A stretch of DNA of 64,000 nt, from NCBI RefSeq assembly GCF_001281485.1, contig NZ_CP012669.1:2722257-2786256 (forward strand). The letters run 5' to 3'. The notes beneath the pieces are model-generated. The model was not told the origin of the DNA, did no database searches, and worked only from the letters and a program-made list of their open reading frames with translations. Shown in pieces: positions 19,352 to 29,964 of this stretch (position 1 is its first letter; every line of letters begins with the position of its first letter). The translations under genes were made by a program, and so were the position numbers. This DNA comes from Altererythrobacter epoxidivorans (lineage in GTDB: Bacteria; Pseudomonadota; Alphaproteobacteria; Sphingomonadales; Sphingomonadaceae).

Positions 19352-20584
19352 ATGCGCGACAATTATCTCTTCACCTCCGAAAGCGTTTCCGAGGGGCATC
19401 CCGACAAAGTGTCGGACCAGATCAGCGATGCCATCGTCGACCTGATGCTGGCGAAGGATCCCGAAGCGCGTGTCGCCTGCGAAACCATGACGACGACGCA
19501 GCGCGTGATCCTGTCAGGCGAAATCCGCTGCGCGCCGATGTATGATCGCAATCGCGAGGAATGGGCCGAAAACGGCGGCTGGGCACCGGGCGCCAAGGAA
19601 GAAATAGAGCAGGCCGTCCGCCGCACCGTCCGCGAGATCGGCTACGAGCAGGAGGGGTTCCACTGGCAGACCCTGACCTTCGAGAACCACTTGCACGGCC
19701 AGTCGGTCGAGATCGCGCAAGGCGTCGATGCGGCGGGCAACAAGGATGAAGGCGCAGGCGACCAGGGCATCATGTTCGGTTTTGCCTGTGACGAGACGCC
19801 CGACCTGATGCCGGCAACGCTCGATTACTCGCACAAGATTCTCCAGCGCCTCGCGGCAGACCGCAAGAGCGGTGCGGCACCGTTCCTGGAGCCCGATGCG
19901 AAGAGCCAGGTCACGCTGCGCTACGAACATGGCCGCCCGGTCGAATGCACGGCCCTCGTCGTCTCGACCCAGCATGCCAAGGGTTACCACGAAGGCGACA
20001 AGGAAGCCGAACTTAAGAATTACGTGAAGGGCGTGGTTGCCGACATCCTTCCCGATGGCTGGATCACGGAGAATACCCGCTGGCACATCAACCCGACCGG
20101 TGCTTTCGAAATCGGCGGGCCTGACGGTGACGCTGGCCTGACGGGCCGCAAGATCATCGTCGATACCTATGGCGGCGCGGCTCCGCATGGTGGCGGCGCG
20201 TTCAGCGGCAAGGACCCGACCAAGGTCGATCGTTCGGCGGCCTACATCACGCGATACCTGGCCAAGAACATCGTTGCCGCAGGCCTTGCCCGGCGCTGCA
20301 CGATCCAGATCGCCTATGCCATCGGCGTCAGCGAACCCCTTTCGCTCTATGTCGATACACACGGTACCGGGACGGTCGACGATGCCGATCTCGAAAAGGC
20401 GATTGGTTCGATCGAGAAGCTCGGCGGACTAACCCCACGCGGCATTCGCACGCATCTGGGCCTCAACAAGCCGATCTACCGGACGAGTGCAGCCTATGGC
20501 CACTTCGGTCGCAAGGCTGAAGGGGACTTCTTCCCGTGGGAACGCACCGACCTGGTCGAAGACCTGAAGGCTGCGCTGCCCTAA
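19352..20584 (+). CDS. metK: S-adenosylmethionine synthase
   Basis: Makes S-adenosylmethionine from methionine and ATP. 410 residues from ATG 19352 ([19 protein letters not shown]); upstream frame extension would enter lnt. ATP-binding [14 protein letters not shown], the [12 protein letters not shown] loop and the glycine-rich [17 protein letters not shown]-loop-like motif are present. The 49 bp between lnt and metK shows no recognisable riboswitch. Confidence 0.97.
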   Translation: MRDNYLFTSESVSEGHPDKVSDQISDAIVDLMLAKDPEARVACETMTTTQRVILSGEIRCAPMYDRNREEWAENGGWAPGAKEEIEQAVRRTVREIGYEQEGFHWQTLTFENHLHGQSVEIAQGVDAAGNKDEGAGDQGIMFGFACDETPDLMPATLDYSHKILQRLAADRKSGAAPFLEPDAKSQVTLRYEHGRPVECTALVVSTQHAKGYHEGDKEAELKNYVKGVVADILPDGWITENTRWHINPTGAFEIGGPDGDAGLTGRKIIVDTYGGAAPHGGGAFSGKDPTKVDRSAAYITRYLAKNIVAAGLARRCTIQIAYAIGVSEPLSLYVDTHGTGTVDDADLEKAIGSIEKLGGLTPRGIRTHLGLNKPIYRTSAAYGHFGRKAEGDFFPWERTDLVEDLKAALP

Positions 20585-20596
20585 GGCAGGCAGGTC

Positions 20597-21754
20597 TCAG
20601 CCGCGATCGTCTTCGCCAAGCAGTGGAGACGGGCGGTCGAGCGCCAGTTCCGCTTCCGAAAAAGTGAATGGGCTGCGGGTGCCGCTAATCCCGCCCAGTT
20701 CGATTTGCATGCCGCGCGCGAGCATCTGCGGATCGGCAAATGCTGCGTCGATCCCGTTGATCGGACCGGCAGGAATGCCGCCTGCATTGCAGGCCGCTAG
20801 CAGGTCGGCCGTCGACCAGATCGCGGTCTCTGCGGCTATCATTGCATCGAGTTCGTCGCGGTTCGCCAGCCGCGCCTCGTTGGTGGCAAAACGTACTTCG
20901 TCAAGCAGGTCGTCGCGCTTCAGCAGGGTTAGCAGTCGTCGGAACAGGCCATCGTTCGCCGGGGCAAGCACGACTTGGCCATCGCTGGTCGGAAACACTC
21001 CATATGCGCTCACCTGTGCGTGCTCGTTCCCCATACGCGGCGGGTTCTGCCCGGTGACGAAGTAATGCATCGACTGGCTGCCGAGCAGCGCGGTCGAACA
21101 ATCGAGCAATGACATGTCGACATGCTGGCCGCGGCCCGTCCGCTCTCGCATCGCCAGTGCGGCCTGGATGCCGATTACCGAATACAGGCCGCAGGTCAGG
21201 TCAGAGATCGATATGCCCATCTTCATGGGCTGTCCGTCGGGCTCGCCCGTGATCGACATGAACCCGCTCATCGCCTGGATGACGAAGTCGTATCCGGCCT
21301 CGTGGGCGCGGGGACCGGTCTGTCCGAAGCCTGTGACAGAGCAATAGACGAGCGCCGGATTGTCTCCGCGCAGGCTATCGTAATCGAGGCCGAACTTTGC
21401 CAGCGTGCCTGTCTTGAAGTTTTCGATCAGGACATCGGCACCGGCAATCAACGCCTTCACCCGGGCAAGGTCGTCAGCATCCTTGAAGTCGGCGATCGTG
21501 CTGCGTTTGCCGCGATTGGCGGAATGATAATAGGCAGCTTCGCGCCGCAGCTTTCCGTCCGGACCTTCGCGCTCGACCCAGGGCGGGCCCCATTTCCGCG
21601 TGCCATCGCCATTGGGGCTCTCGACCTTGATCACATCCGCGCCAAGGTCGGAGAGTATCTGTCCCGCCCACGGTCCCGCCAGCACGCGGGCGAGTTCGAC
21701 GACCTTGAGCCCGGCGAGCGGGGCATTTTCGTTGCGGGGGGATGTCAGCCACAT
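20597..21754 (-). CDS. CaiB/BaiF-family (class III) CoA transferase
   Basis: 385 residues from ATG 21754 (MWLTSPRNENAPLAGLKVVEL); the frame opens further upstream, but into the ferritin-like gene. Family marks: PLAGLKVVELARVLAGPWAGQILSDLGADVIKVE at the N-terminus, the FKTGTLAKFGLDYDSL and NPALVYCSVTGFGQTGP segments, and GRGQHVDMSLLD, which holds the acidic residues of the active site. Transfers CoA between carboxylic acids; the acid is unknown. It follows a ferritin-like gene on the minus strand, in the same run as a class I CoA transferase pair. Confidence 0.9.
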   Translation of the reverse strand: MWLTSPRNENAPLAGLKVVELARVLAGPWAGQILSDLGADVIKVESPNGDGTRKWGPPWVEREGPDGKLRREAAYYHSANRGKRSTIADFKDADDLARVKALIAGADVLIENFKTGTLAKFGLDYDSLRGDNPALVYCSVTGFGQTGPRAHEAGYDFVIQAMSGFMSITGEPDGQPMKMGISISDLTCGLYSVIGIQAALAMRERTGRGQHVDMSLLDCSTALLGSQSMHYFVTGQNPPRMGNEHAQVSAYGVFPTSDGQVVLAPANDGLFRRLLTLLKRDDLLDEVRFATNEARLANRDELDAMIAAETAIWSTADLLAACNAGGIPAGPINGIDAAFADPQMLARGMQIELGGISGTRSPFTFSEAELALDRPSPLLGEDDRG

Positions 21755-21794
21755 GCGGGCCGGAGTGCGCGGCGGCGGGCTGACGGTCAAGCCT

Positions 21795-22463
21795 TCAAAT
21801 GGCGTAGGCCTGCGGATCCTCGTCCGGCCAGCTGGTGAGGCGTGCATTGCGGCGATTGATGAAGACCGCAGGCAGCTTTGCCAGCATCAGCGACTTGTGT
21901 ATCCAGTAATCGGTCCACAATTCGCGCCAGCGCGGCTTGGGTCTGCGTCCGTTGGCCTGCAGCCAGCGTTCGTAGGGGCGATAGTGGTCCGGTTCGTCCC
22001 GCTCGACCACCTCGAAGATGCGTTTCATCGCCTTGTCCGAACGGATGTGCGGGTTCTTGAGCAGGACTTCGACCTGTTCCATCCCGCGCTGTTCGGTGAT
22101 CATGATGACGCGGCACAATTTCTCGAATTCGTCCCCGTCGGCAATGATGGCATCGGTGTCGAGTTCGTCGATGGTGCAGCCGAAAACGCTTTCGATGAAG
22201 TGGTCGATATGGCCGCAGGTGCGATCGACCTTCAGCGGCATGCGGCCCTGAAGTTCGAACCACCGCTTGAACATGCGATAATGCTTTTCCTCGTCGGCAC
22301 GGTGCTTTTCGACCTCTGCGATGAACGCCGGATTGTCGGCGCAGCGCGCACGCACAGCCTCCAGCACCCGGTCGAGCGAGGTGTAACCACGATGCTCGTT
22401 ATAGATGTAGATCGACGCAAGAACGTCGAGGAAGCGCGCACGAAAGGCAGATTGCAGACCCAT
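21795..22463 (-). CDS. Ferritin-like four-helix protein, putative diiron site
   Basis: 222 residues; ATG 22463 chosen over GTG 22481. Potential metal ligands recur in helices: Glu23 in YNEH, EEKH at 58-61, Glu124 in TEQRG, and ERDEPDH at 154-160. This E...ExxH...E...ExxH-like pattern suits a ferritin-like carboxylate-bridged diiron protein. No signal peptide. Candidate roles are metal-dependent oxidation or metal handling; no substrate can be inferred. It sits between scoB and the CaiB gene on the same strand (41 bp gap on both sides). Confidence 0.66.
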   Translation of the reverse strand: MGLQSAFRARFLDVLASIYIYNEHRGYTSLDRVLEAVRARCADNPAFIAEVEKHRADEEKHYRMFKRWFELQGRMPLKVDRTCGHIDHFIESVFGCTIDELDTDAIIADGDEFEKLCRVIMITEQRGMEQVEVLLKNPHIRSDKAMKRIFEVVERDEPDHYRPYERWLQANGRRPKPRWRELWTDYWIHKSLMLAKLPAVFINRRNARLTSWPDEDPQAYAI

Positions 22464-22504
22464 TCCCCCTGCGTCGCACACATGGGGCAGGGGAGGAAGC
22501 GAAA

Positions 22505-23164
<660 letters not shown>

Positions 23165-23172
23165 TTCGGATC

Positions 23173-24015
23173 CTATTCTTCGCTCAGCACTGGGGGCGTG
23201 ATGAACCAGCCATCGCCGTAAAGCGCCTCGAGCGCCGTGGCATTGGCCGGATCGATGATAAATTCGTAGAGTTCGTCGAAATCGGTCGGTGCATCGCCTG
23301 CAATCGCAAGGACGCAATGCTCGGCCGCGAATTCATTGCGCCGGGTCTGCTTGCGATCGTCGCCATAGCGCATCAGCAGCAACGTATCGTCCCCCTTGGG
23401 GTCGAGCATGCTGCGTTCCAGCGCGCTCCTGACTGCGCCGGCCTCCAGCGCCGACAAGCCCGAAACCCAAGCGATTTTCACTCCGTTCGCGCGCAGGTTG
23501 GCTAGCATGTCTGCCATGCCCGCCAGCCCGCTTGTCGCCCTCGCGGGGGTGAAAACGCCATCGGCAGGGTCGAGATCGATGATCACCGCGGCATCTTCCA
23601 TGCCGCAGGGGATGCGTTCGCCATCGAGTGCTGCCGGATCGCGCAATATCGCCGATTGCTGCAATTCCCCTGGTGCAGGGGTCGCGGAGTGGGTGAAGGC
23701 GTATTCCAGAAAATCTTCGAACCCGCCGCGTGCCCGTATCGGAGCCATCAGGCCCGGCTCGACGCCTGCCGGTTGCGCGATGGCCGGTGCCGCGGTTTCT
23801 GCGATCCGGACTTCCGGCTGCTCGAGCTGTTCTGCAACAGCGGGGAGTGCGGGAGTCGGCGCTGGCGCGACTTCCTGTGCCTTTGGTTTTGCAATCGTGC
23901 TTCGTCCGGCGAGCGCTCCGCCAGCGACGACCGGAATGGCGGCAGCGACGCAGCCCTGCAGCAACAGAGCGGCGCCGAGCGCGGCCGAAAGTCGCAGGGC
24001 GGCGCCTTGCGTCAC
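23173..24015 (-). CDS. Putative HAD-superfamily (acid-phosphatase-like) lipoprotein
   Basis: 280 residues from GTG 24015, whose GTGA overlaps the scoA stop by four bases (translational coupling). Lipoprotein signal ending LLLQGC (Cys22), then an Ala/Pro-rich linker, then a HAD-like domain: motif [12 protein letters not shown] (Asp147, Asp149), motif II WVSG (Ser185), a basic residue near 222, and [13 protein letters not shown] (Asp241, Asp245). This resembles class B/C acid phosphatases and 5'-nucleotidase lipoproteins. Predicted periplasm-facing, so its placement between cytoplasmic scoA and scoB is unexpected. Substrate unknown. Confidence 0.68.
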   Translation of the reverse strand: MTQGAALRLSAALGAALLLQGCVAAAIPVVAGGALAGRSTIAKPKAQEVAPAPTPALPAVAEQLEQPEVRIAETAAPAIAQPAGVEPGLMAPIRARGGFEDFLEYAFTHSATPAPGELQQSAILRDPAALDGERIPCGMEDAAVIIDLDPADGVFTPARATSGLAGMADMLANLRANGVKIAWVSGLSALEAGAVRSALERSMLDPKGDDTLLLMRYGDDRKQTRRNEFAAEHCVLAIAGDAPTDFDELYEFIIDPANATALEALYGDGWFITPPVLSEE

Positions 24016-24719
24016 GCGCTCTCGCGTTCGCGTACGGTGCGGAACTCGATCTTCTTGTCGTAGGGCGCGCCCACGATGATGCGGTTCACGAACACGCCGG
24101 GCAGGTGGATGCAATCGGGATCGAGTTCGCCGACAGGTACGATTTCCTCGACCTCTGCCACACAGACCCGGCCGCAGGTTGCGGCAGGCTGGTTGAAGTT
24201 GCGCGCCGTCTTGCGGAACATCAGGTTGCCGGTTTCATCGGCCTTCCAAGCCTTCACGATGGCGAGATCGGCGAAAATCCCGTGTTCGAGGATGTAGTCC
24301 TCGCCGCCGAATTTCTTGACTTCCTTGCCCTCTGCAACCTGGGTACCGACGCCGGTCTTGGTATAGAAGCCCGGAATGCCAGCGCCGCCAGCCCGCATGC
24401 GTTCGGCAAGAGTGCCCTGCGGACAGAACTCTACCTCAAGCTCGCCCGAAAGGAACTGGCGTTCGAACTCCTTGTTCTCGCCCACATAGCTGCTGATCAT
24501 CTTCCTGACCTGCTTGGTCCGTAGCAGCTTGCCGATACCTTCGTTGTCGATGCCGGCATTATTGCTGGCGAAGGTCAGTCCGGTGACGCCGCTGTCTCGG
24601 ATCGCGTCGAGCAATCGCTCGGGGATCCCGCAAAGGCCGAAGCCCCCGCTTGCGATCAGCATGTCGTTTTCGAGAACCCCTTCGAGGGCGGCGGCAGCGT
24701 CCGGATAGAGCTTGTTCAT
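24012..24719 (-). CDS. scoA: 3-oxoacid CoA-transferase, subunit A
   Basis: 235 residues from ATG 24719 (MNKLYPDAAAAL), with AAGG just upstream; a start at 24755 is possible. Class I CoA transferase alpha subunit: the glycine-rich IASGGFGLCGIPERLLDA segment binds CoA, followed by SNNAGIDNEG and the LAERMRAGGAGIPGFYT motif. First gene of the minus-strand run scoA, HAD lipoprotein, scoB, ferritin-like, CaiB. Confidence 0.94.
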   Translation of the reverse strand: MNKLYPDAAAALEGVLENDMLIASGGFGLCGIPERLLDAIRDSGVTGLTFASNNAGIDNEGIGKLLRTKQVRKMISSYVGENKEFERQFLSGELEVEFCPQGTLAERMRAGGAGIPGFYTKTGVGTQVAEGKEVKKFGGEDYILEHGIFADLAIVKAWKADETGNLMFRKTARNFNQPAATCGRVCVAEVEEIVPVGELDPDCIHLPGVFVNRIIVGAPYDKKIEFRTVRERESA

Positions 24720-24885
24720 GGCCTTCGCATTAGCGGCATGGTGTGCCCCTGTCACCCGATTGTATGACGTTACGGAATTGCCAAATTCGCGCCATGTCGA
24801 CGGTCGAAAACTGCGGTCATGCCACGTTTCAACGGCTTACGGCCTTTAATTGCGTTTTTTGCAATCTGGAATGACCTTTTCGCAC

Positions 24886-24914
24886 TTGCACAATTTCTTG
24901 CTGCACTGCACATA
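24886..24914 (+). promoter_or_regulatory. Candidate sigma-70-type promoter for the small RNA
   Basis: TTGCAC (24886-24891), a 17-base spacer, and CACATA (24909-24914). The -35 is good and the -10 is weak. It would start a transcript near 24915-24921. Confidence 0.35.
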
Positions 24915-24979
24915 GGGCGTGCCTTTCAGGCATCCTCTCCCAAAACTTCCAAGCCCGGTCTTCGGACCGGGCTTTTTTC
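24915..24979 (+). ncRNA. Candidate small regulatory RNA
   Basis: About 60-65 nt in a 415 bp gene-free gap. It shows a typical small-RNA layout: a 5' stem-loop (TGCCT-TTC-AGGCA, 24920-24932), an unpaired pyrimidine-rich stretch CATCCTCTCCCAAAACTTCC that resembles an anti-Shine-Dalgarno seed, and a strong terminator hairpin with a UUCG loop and six T. No open frame fits. Not matched to a named family; the rest of the gap (24720-24885, 24980-25134) shows only a small ATTGC/GCAAT hairpin near 24850. Confidence 0.5.
24951..24979 (+). terminator. Strong Rho-independent terminator in a gene-free gap
   Basis: AAGCCCGGTC, loop TTCG, GACCGGGCTT, then TTTTTT within 24973-24978. A perfect 10-bp stem. 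No upstream plus-strand protein gene lies within 4 kb, so it must end a non-coding transcript. Confidence 0.88.
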
Positions 24980-25134
24980 TTGCCTGCTGCATTTTGCGGC
25001 CAAGGGCTGGCAGCGGATGGCGAGTAATTGCCCAGATCCCGGCACACATCGGCGGCTCGTTCATTTGCAATACGTAGGACGCACCCCAACTAGGGCGTTC
25101 AGAGCGAATTGCAGACCGACGGGAGAATAGCTTC

Positions 25135-27477
25135 ATGGCCGATGCCGATGCCGCGACGAAGGACAAGGCTGACGAAAATACGGTCCGGCTTCAGGTGGCA
25201 GCCGCCCGCCAGGAGGAATCGGGGCAGGGTATCGCCCGCATGCCGCGTTCCGCATTCCAGGCGCTGGGCATAACCGAGGGCGACGTCGTCGAAATCACCG
25301 GCAAGCGTTCTACCGCGGCCATCGCCATGGCTTCCTATAGCGAGGACGAGGCGCTGGATGTCGTTCGCCTCGACGGCCTGCAGCGCGGCAATGCCGAGGT
25401 CGGTTCGGGCGAGCACGTCCGTATCGGCCGTGCAGAATCCCGCCCGGCGACCCGCGTTGTCTTTGCCCCGGCACAGCGCGAGATGCGTTTGCAGGGACCG
25501 GCCCAGGCGCTGAAGCGCAACTTCGCGGGCAAGCCGCTGGTGGCTGGCGACCTCGTCGCAACGACCGGACAGCAGCCGGTGCGAAACATGCCCGCAGATG
25601 TGCAGCGCATGCTGGCAACGCCCGCCTATGCCCTGACCCAGATCAGGCTGTCGGTCATTTCGACCACGCCCAAGGGCATCGTCCACATCGACGAAAATAC
25701 CGAGGTCGAGCTTCGTGCCGAATTCGAGGAGCCCCGCGATGCCCGCGCCGTCGTCAATTACGACGATGTCGGCGGGATGGAAGAAACCATCCAGCAGATG
25801 CGCGAGATGGTCGAACTGCCGCTCCGCTATCCCGAACTCTTCACCCGCCTCGGTGTCGATCCGCCCCACGGCGTGTTGCTGCATGGCCCGCCAGGAACCG
25901 GCAAGACCCGCCTCGCGCAGGCGGTCGCGAACGAAAGCGACGCCGAATTCTTCATCATCAACGGCCCTGAAATCATGGGCTCCGGCTATGGTGAAAGCGA
26001 AAAGGCCCTGCGCGAGGTTTTCGACCAGGCGACCAAGGCTGCGCCCGCAATCATCTTCATCGACGAGATAGATTCGATCGCACCCAAGCGCGACCGCGTT
26101 CCGGGTGAAGCAGAAAAGCGTCTCGTCGCGCAGCTCCTGACGCTGATGGACGGGCTGGAAGCGCGGGCCAATGTGGTGGTCATCGCGGCGACGAACCGCC
26201 CCGATGCCATCGACGAGGCGCTGCGCCGTCCGGGCCGTTTCGACCGCGAAATCGTGATCGGCGTTCCCGACGAGAAGGGACGCCGCGAAATCCTGGCGAT
26301 CCACACGCGCGGCATGCCGCTTGGCGACAAGGTCGACCTCAATGAACTTGCGCGGGTCACGCACGGCTTCGTCGGTGCGGATATTGCAGCGCTCGCCCGC
26401 GAAGCCGCGATCGACACCGTGCGCCGGATCATGCCGCGGCTGGACCTCGACGAACGGACCATCCCGCAGGACGTGCTCGACGACCTTTATGTTGGGCGCG
26501 AGGACTTCCTCTCGGCCCTCCGCCGCGTGCAGCCATCGGCCATGCGCGAAGTCATGGTGCAGGTGCCGAACGTCGGCTGGAGCGATATCGGCGGCGTCGG
26601 AGACGCCATCGACAAGCTGAAGGAAGGGATCGAGCTTCCGCTCAAGAACCCCGATGCATTCGGTCGCCTGGGTATCCGCCCGGCCAAGGGCTTCCTGCTC
26701 TATGGCCCTCCAGGCACGGGCAAGACCCTGCTCGCCAAGGCTGTTGCCAAGGAGGCAGAGGCCAACTTCATCTCGATGAAGAGCTCGGACCTGCTCAGCA
26801 AGTGGTACGGCGAAAGCGAACAGCAGATCGCCCGCATGTTCCAGCGTGCGCGTTCGGTCGCGCCATGCGTCGTCTTCATCGACGAAATCGACAGCCTCGT
26901 CCCTGCTCGCGGTAGCGGACAGGGCGAGCCACAGGTCACGGGCCGAGTGGTCAACACCATCCTTGCGGAAATGGACGGGCTGGAGGAGCTGCAGTCCGTG
27001 GTGGTGATCGGGGCGACCAACCGCCCGACACTGGTAGATCCGGCGCTATTGCGTCCGGGACGATTCGACGAACTGGTCTATGTCGGCACGCCCGACAAGG
27101 AAGGGCGCAAGCACATCCTCGAAATCCATACCAAGGACATGCCGCTGGCTGGCGACGTCGACTTGGGCGACATCGCCGGCAAGACCGACCGGTTCACCGG
27201 TGCCGATCTTGAAGACGTGGTTCGCCGCGCCGGCCTCAACGCATTGAAGCGCGCGGGCGGAGAAGTGAAAGAGGTTACCGGAGCCGATTTTGCCGCAGCA
27301 CTGGAGGATTCGCGCGCCACGGTCACTTCGACCATGGAGGCCGAATACAAGAAGATGCGCGGCGAGCTGAAGAAGCGTGCGGCGGAAATCAATCCGATCG
27401 GCTTCATCCACGAAGGGATGGTCGAGCCGATCCGCGATCGCAAGCACGGCGGGCCGGAGCAGAGCGGGATCGAATAG
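25135..27477 (+). CDS. CDC48/VAT-type double AAA+ ATPase
   Basis: 780 residues, typical of CDC48/p97/VAT unfoldases. N domain 16-195 with the double-psi-barrel pattern ([12 protein letters not shown]...[25 protein letters not shown]). D1: Walker A GPPGTGKT 251-258, Walker [17 protein letters not shown]2: Walker A 524-531, Walker [16 protein letters not shown], with ATNRP sensor motifs in both. Predicted hexameric, ATP-driven segregase or unfoldase. Such proteins are characteristic of archaea and eukaryotes and scattered in bacteria; client and partner protease are unknown. Monocistronic, behind the candidate small RNA. Confidence 0.93.
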   Translation: MADADAATKDKADENTVRLQVAAARQEESGQGIARMPRSAFQALGITEGDVVEITGKRSTAAIAMASYSEDEALDVVRLDGLQRGNAEVGSGEHVRIGRAESRPATRVVFAPAQREMRLQGPAQALKRNFAGKPLVAGDLVATTGQQPVRNMPADVQRMLATPAYALTQIRLSVISTTPKGIVHIDENTEVELRAEFEEPRDARAVVNYDDVGGMEETIQQMREMVELPLRYPELFTRLGVDPPHGVLLHGPPGTGKTRLAQAVANESDAEFFIINGPEIMGSGYGESEKALREVFDQATKAAPAIIFIDEIDSIAPKRDRVPGEAEKRLVAQLLTLMDGLEARANVVVIAATNRPDAIDEALRRPGRFDREIVIGVPDEKGRREILAIHTRGMPLGDKVDLNELARVTHGFVGADIAALAREAAIDTVRRIMPRLDLDERTIPQDVLDDLYVGREDFLSALRRVQPSAMREVMVQVPNVGWSDIGGVGDAIDKLKEGIELPLKNPDAFGRLGIRPAKGFLLYGPPGTGKTLLAKAVAKEAEANFISMKSSDLLSKWYGESEQQIARMFQRARSVAPCVVFIDEIDSLVPARGSGQGEPQVTGRVVNTILAEMDGLEELQSVVVIGATNRPTLVDPALLRPGRFDELVYVGTPDKEGRKHILEIHTKDMPLAGDVDLGDIAGKTDRFTGADLEDVVRRAGLNALKRAGGEVKEVTGADFAAALEDSRATVTSTMEAEYKKMRGELKKRAAEINPIGFIHEGMVEPIRDRKHGGPEQSGIE

Positions 27478-27497
27478 TCCCGCCCTGCCGGGGCGGA

Positions 27498-28589
27498 TCA
27501 GCCGCCAGACGCGCGGGCGTTGGCCGCTTCGACTTCGAGCCGGTGCCGGATCAGGGCCTCGGGCTGGTTCTGCTTGAGCCAGGCCAGCATGTGTTCGCGC
27601 ACGGCGCAGCGCAGCTGGAACAGGTCCCCGATCGTTTCCGCACTCATCGACAGGCGCAGTTCGATGCTTTCGGGGTAGGCCTCCGTCATGACGAGAGCGA
27701 GATTGCGCCCGTCATAGAGCTCCTGCGCCTCGACGAAACGGATAAACTCTGCGCGGATCGGTTCGATCTCGGCCGCCGGATCGAGATGCAGAAACACTGG
27801 CCCGGTCAGTTTCTCGCTCTTGCGCGACCAGTTTTCGAAGCTGCCATCGAGGAAGCGACTGGTCGGGACGATGAGCACTCGTTCGTCCCAGGTCCGGACC
27901 GTGATGAAGCTCATCCGCACTTCTTCGACCCGGCCGGCTTCGCCATCGACCTTCACAAGATCGCCGATGCGGAGTGGTTCGGTGAGCGCGACCTGGAGCC
28001 CGGCGATTAGCGACTTGAGCGCCGGTTGCGCCGCAGCACCGACTGCAAGAGCAGCCAGACCGGCGGATGCGAGCATCGTGGTACCGATCGCCTGCACCGA
28101 CGGGATGCTGAACAGCATCAGTCCCACGGTCAGGATCACGATTGCGACGGTCGCCGTGCGCGAGAGGACAGCGATGCGGGTGCGGCGGCTGCGAACCGCG
28201 ACCGGATCCTCTGACGATTCGAGCCTCAGTTCGAGCGCAACTGTGAAAGCTTTCACCAGCGTATAGGCGATCCAGCCGAGGAGGGCGGGGCGCAGGAACT
28301 GCGCAAGCGGTTCCCAGACACTCTGCAGGTCGCTGTTAACCTGCGCCACCAGCGTCAACCCGATCGCGATGAACGACCATTTGACCGGGCGGCGCAGCCG
28401 CTCGACGATCAGTTCGTCCACTTCGGTCTCGGAAGCATGGGTGATGCGGTGCACGATGCCGAAAATCACCCTGTACGCGATGTAGGACGAGATGATTGCG
28501 ACAGCTATGGCGAGCAGGACTTCGCCTGCAGTTACGGTGACTTCGGTCCAGTCGATCGACCAGTTTGCGGGATTGTAGCGTTCGAACAT
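27498..28589 (-). CDS. MscS-family mechanosensitive ion channel
   Basis: 363 residues from ATG 28589 (MFERYNPANWSIDW); a TTG at 28625 would overlap the kinase stop as TTGA. Four or so membrane spans (about 17-40, 70-85, 100-120 and 145-175), then the pore helix TTMLASAGLAALAVGAAAQPALKSL and the beta domain (PLRIGDLVKVDGEAGRVEEV, then RVLIVPTSRFLD). Resembles YbdG/YnaI-type channels rather than minimal MscS. Downstream of and close to a sensor histidine kinase on the same strand. Confidence 0.88.
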   Translation of the reverse strand: MFERYNPANWSIDWTEVTVTAGEVLLAIAVAIISSYIAYRVIFGIVHRITHASETEVDELIVERLRRPVKWSFIAIGLTLVAQVNSDLQSVWEPLAQFLRPALLGWIAYTLVKAFTVALELRLESSEDPVAVRSRRTRIAVLSRTATVAIVILTVGLMLFSIPSVQAIGTTMLASAGLAALAVGAAAQPALKSLIAGLQVALTEPLRIGDLVKVDGEAGRVEEVRMSFITVRTWDERVLIVPTSRFLDGSFENWSRKSEKLTGPVFLHLDPAAEIEPIRAEFIRFVEAQELYDGRNLALVMTEAYPESIELRLSMSAETIGDLFQLRCAVREHMLAWLKQNQPEALIRHRLEVEAANARASGG

Positions 28590-28621
28590 GGGGCAGGACC
28601 TATGGTTCGGAGGCGCGAGTT

Positions 28622-29923
28622 TCAACCCGCGCTATCGAGCGTGTCGACCGGGATGACGATGGTGACCGAGCATCCGTCAGGGCCGAACTTGCGATCGATG
28701 GAGCCGCCCAGTTGCCTTGCGGCGCTCTTCATAAGGAGTGAGCCGAAGCCCTCGCGCTCGGGCTCGCCGCAGGCAGCCCCGCCCGTTTCCTCCCATTTGA
28801 TCGTCAACTTGCCGTCCCGCGTCGTCCACCTGACTGCGACGGTCCCGCCGTTCGCCCATGCGCCGTACTTCACGGCGTTGGTCGTCAGCTCGTGCAGGGC
28901 AAGGCCGAGCGGTGTCACGCTCTTGGCCGGCAGCATGACTTCACCGCCTTCGATAACGGCGGGGTGGGTTGCCGACTGGTAGGGCGAGAGGGTTGTCTCG
29001 ACCAGTGCCGAAAGCGACGCGACCGGCTTGTCGAGCGCGCCCTGGGTTACCTCGTGCGCGGTCAGCAGAGCGCGGATACGGGTCGAAATGCTCTCGATGA
29101 CCGGTTTCGCCTCGGGGCTGTCGCGACCGCTCATCTGGACGATGGCGAGGATCACCGCGAACAGGTTCTTGACCCGGTGATTGAGTTCCTTCGCCAACAG
29201 GTCGGCGCGATCGTGCGCTTCCGCAATGACAGCGGCCTGTGCGGCTTCGGATTCGGCGGTGGCCGTCCGCGCGACAAGCCGGACGCCGAAGATGATGAAA
29301 ATAAGGACCAGGAACAGCAGCAGGCCGAGCAGCGGCAAGAGGCGAGCTTCCGCTTCGGCTGTGTCATCCGACTGACGCGTCAGAATATCCCGCTCGATCC
29401 GTTCCATTTCGTCGAGCGCGGCCTTGAGGTCGACCATGGCTTCCTGGCCGGTGTCCGACAGGATCACGCGCCGTGCCTCGAGCAATTCGCCCTGCTCGAG
29501 CAGCGACACGGTGGTCGCAAGCTCGTCCAGCTTCAAATCGGCCTGGCGCTCGATATCGGCGAGCAGCTGAGTTTGCCTTTCGGTCGCAATGGGATCGACC
29601 CTGTCGCGAAGCCGGTCGATCGCCGGTTCTAGGTCGGAAACGCCCTGGCGGTAGGGGTCGAGATAGCGCCGGTCGAGCGTGATCAGGTAGCCCCGCTGCC
29701 CGGTTTCGGCACGCAGCGCAGCGCGCTGGATATTGCGCAATTCCAGCAGGATCTCGCTGGTCGTGCGAACCTGCTGCCGTTCGGCCCGTTCGGCTTCGAT
29801 CGTGCGGAAGATCACCCAGAATGCGGTGAGCAGCGCAATCGCGATAAGCGACAGCAGCGCAAGGTTGAACCAGTGCGAACTTTGCCGGGCTTTTGGCACA
29901 CCAAGGATTTTGCGGTCAGGCAC
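28622..29923 (-). CDS. CHASE3-domain sensor histidine kinase, HWE/HisKA_2 type
   Basis: 433 residues. Membrane span 19-40, CHASE3-like periplasmic sensor about 42-180 (LRNIQRAALRAETGQRGYLITLDRRYLDPYR), second span 195-215, then a HisKA_2 dimerisation box with phospho-His249 in AKELNHRVKNLFAVILAIV and a compact ATPase domain (GLALHELTTNAVKYGA; a W-containing ATPase segment). HWE-type kinases in this lineage often feed the PhyR general stress response, but no phyR, nepR or ecfG is in the window. Followed by the MscS channel. Confidence 0.88.
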   Translation of the reverse strand: MPDRKILGVPKARQSSHWFNLALLSLIAIALLTAFWVIFRTIEAERAERQQVRTTSEILLELRNIQRAALRAETGQRGYLITLDRRYLDPYRQGVSDLEPAIDRLRDRVDPIATERQTQLLADIERQADLKLDELATTVSLLEQGELLEARRVILSDTGQEAMVDLKAALDEMERIERDILTRQSDDTAEAEARLLPLLGLLLFLVLIFIIFGVRLVARTATAESEAAQAAVIAEAHDRADLLAKELNHRVKNLFAVILAIVQMSGRDSPEAKPVIESISTRIRALLTAHEVTQGALDKPVASLSALVETTLSPYQSATHPAVIEGGEVMLPAKSVTPLGLALHELTTNAVKYGAWANGGTVAVRWTTRDGKLTIKWEETGGAACGEPEREGFGSLLMKSAARQLGGSIDRKFGPDGCSVTIVIPVDTLDSAG

Positions 29924-29964
29924 TTAGGATCGCTAGCGCAAGCATATCGGCGCGACAAGCGGGA

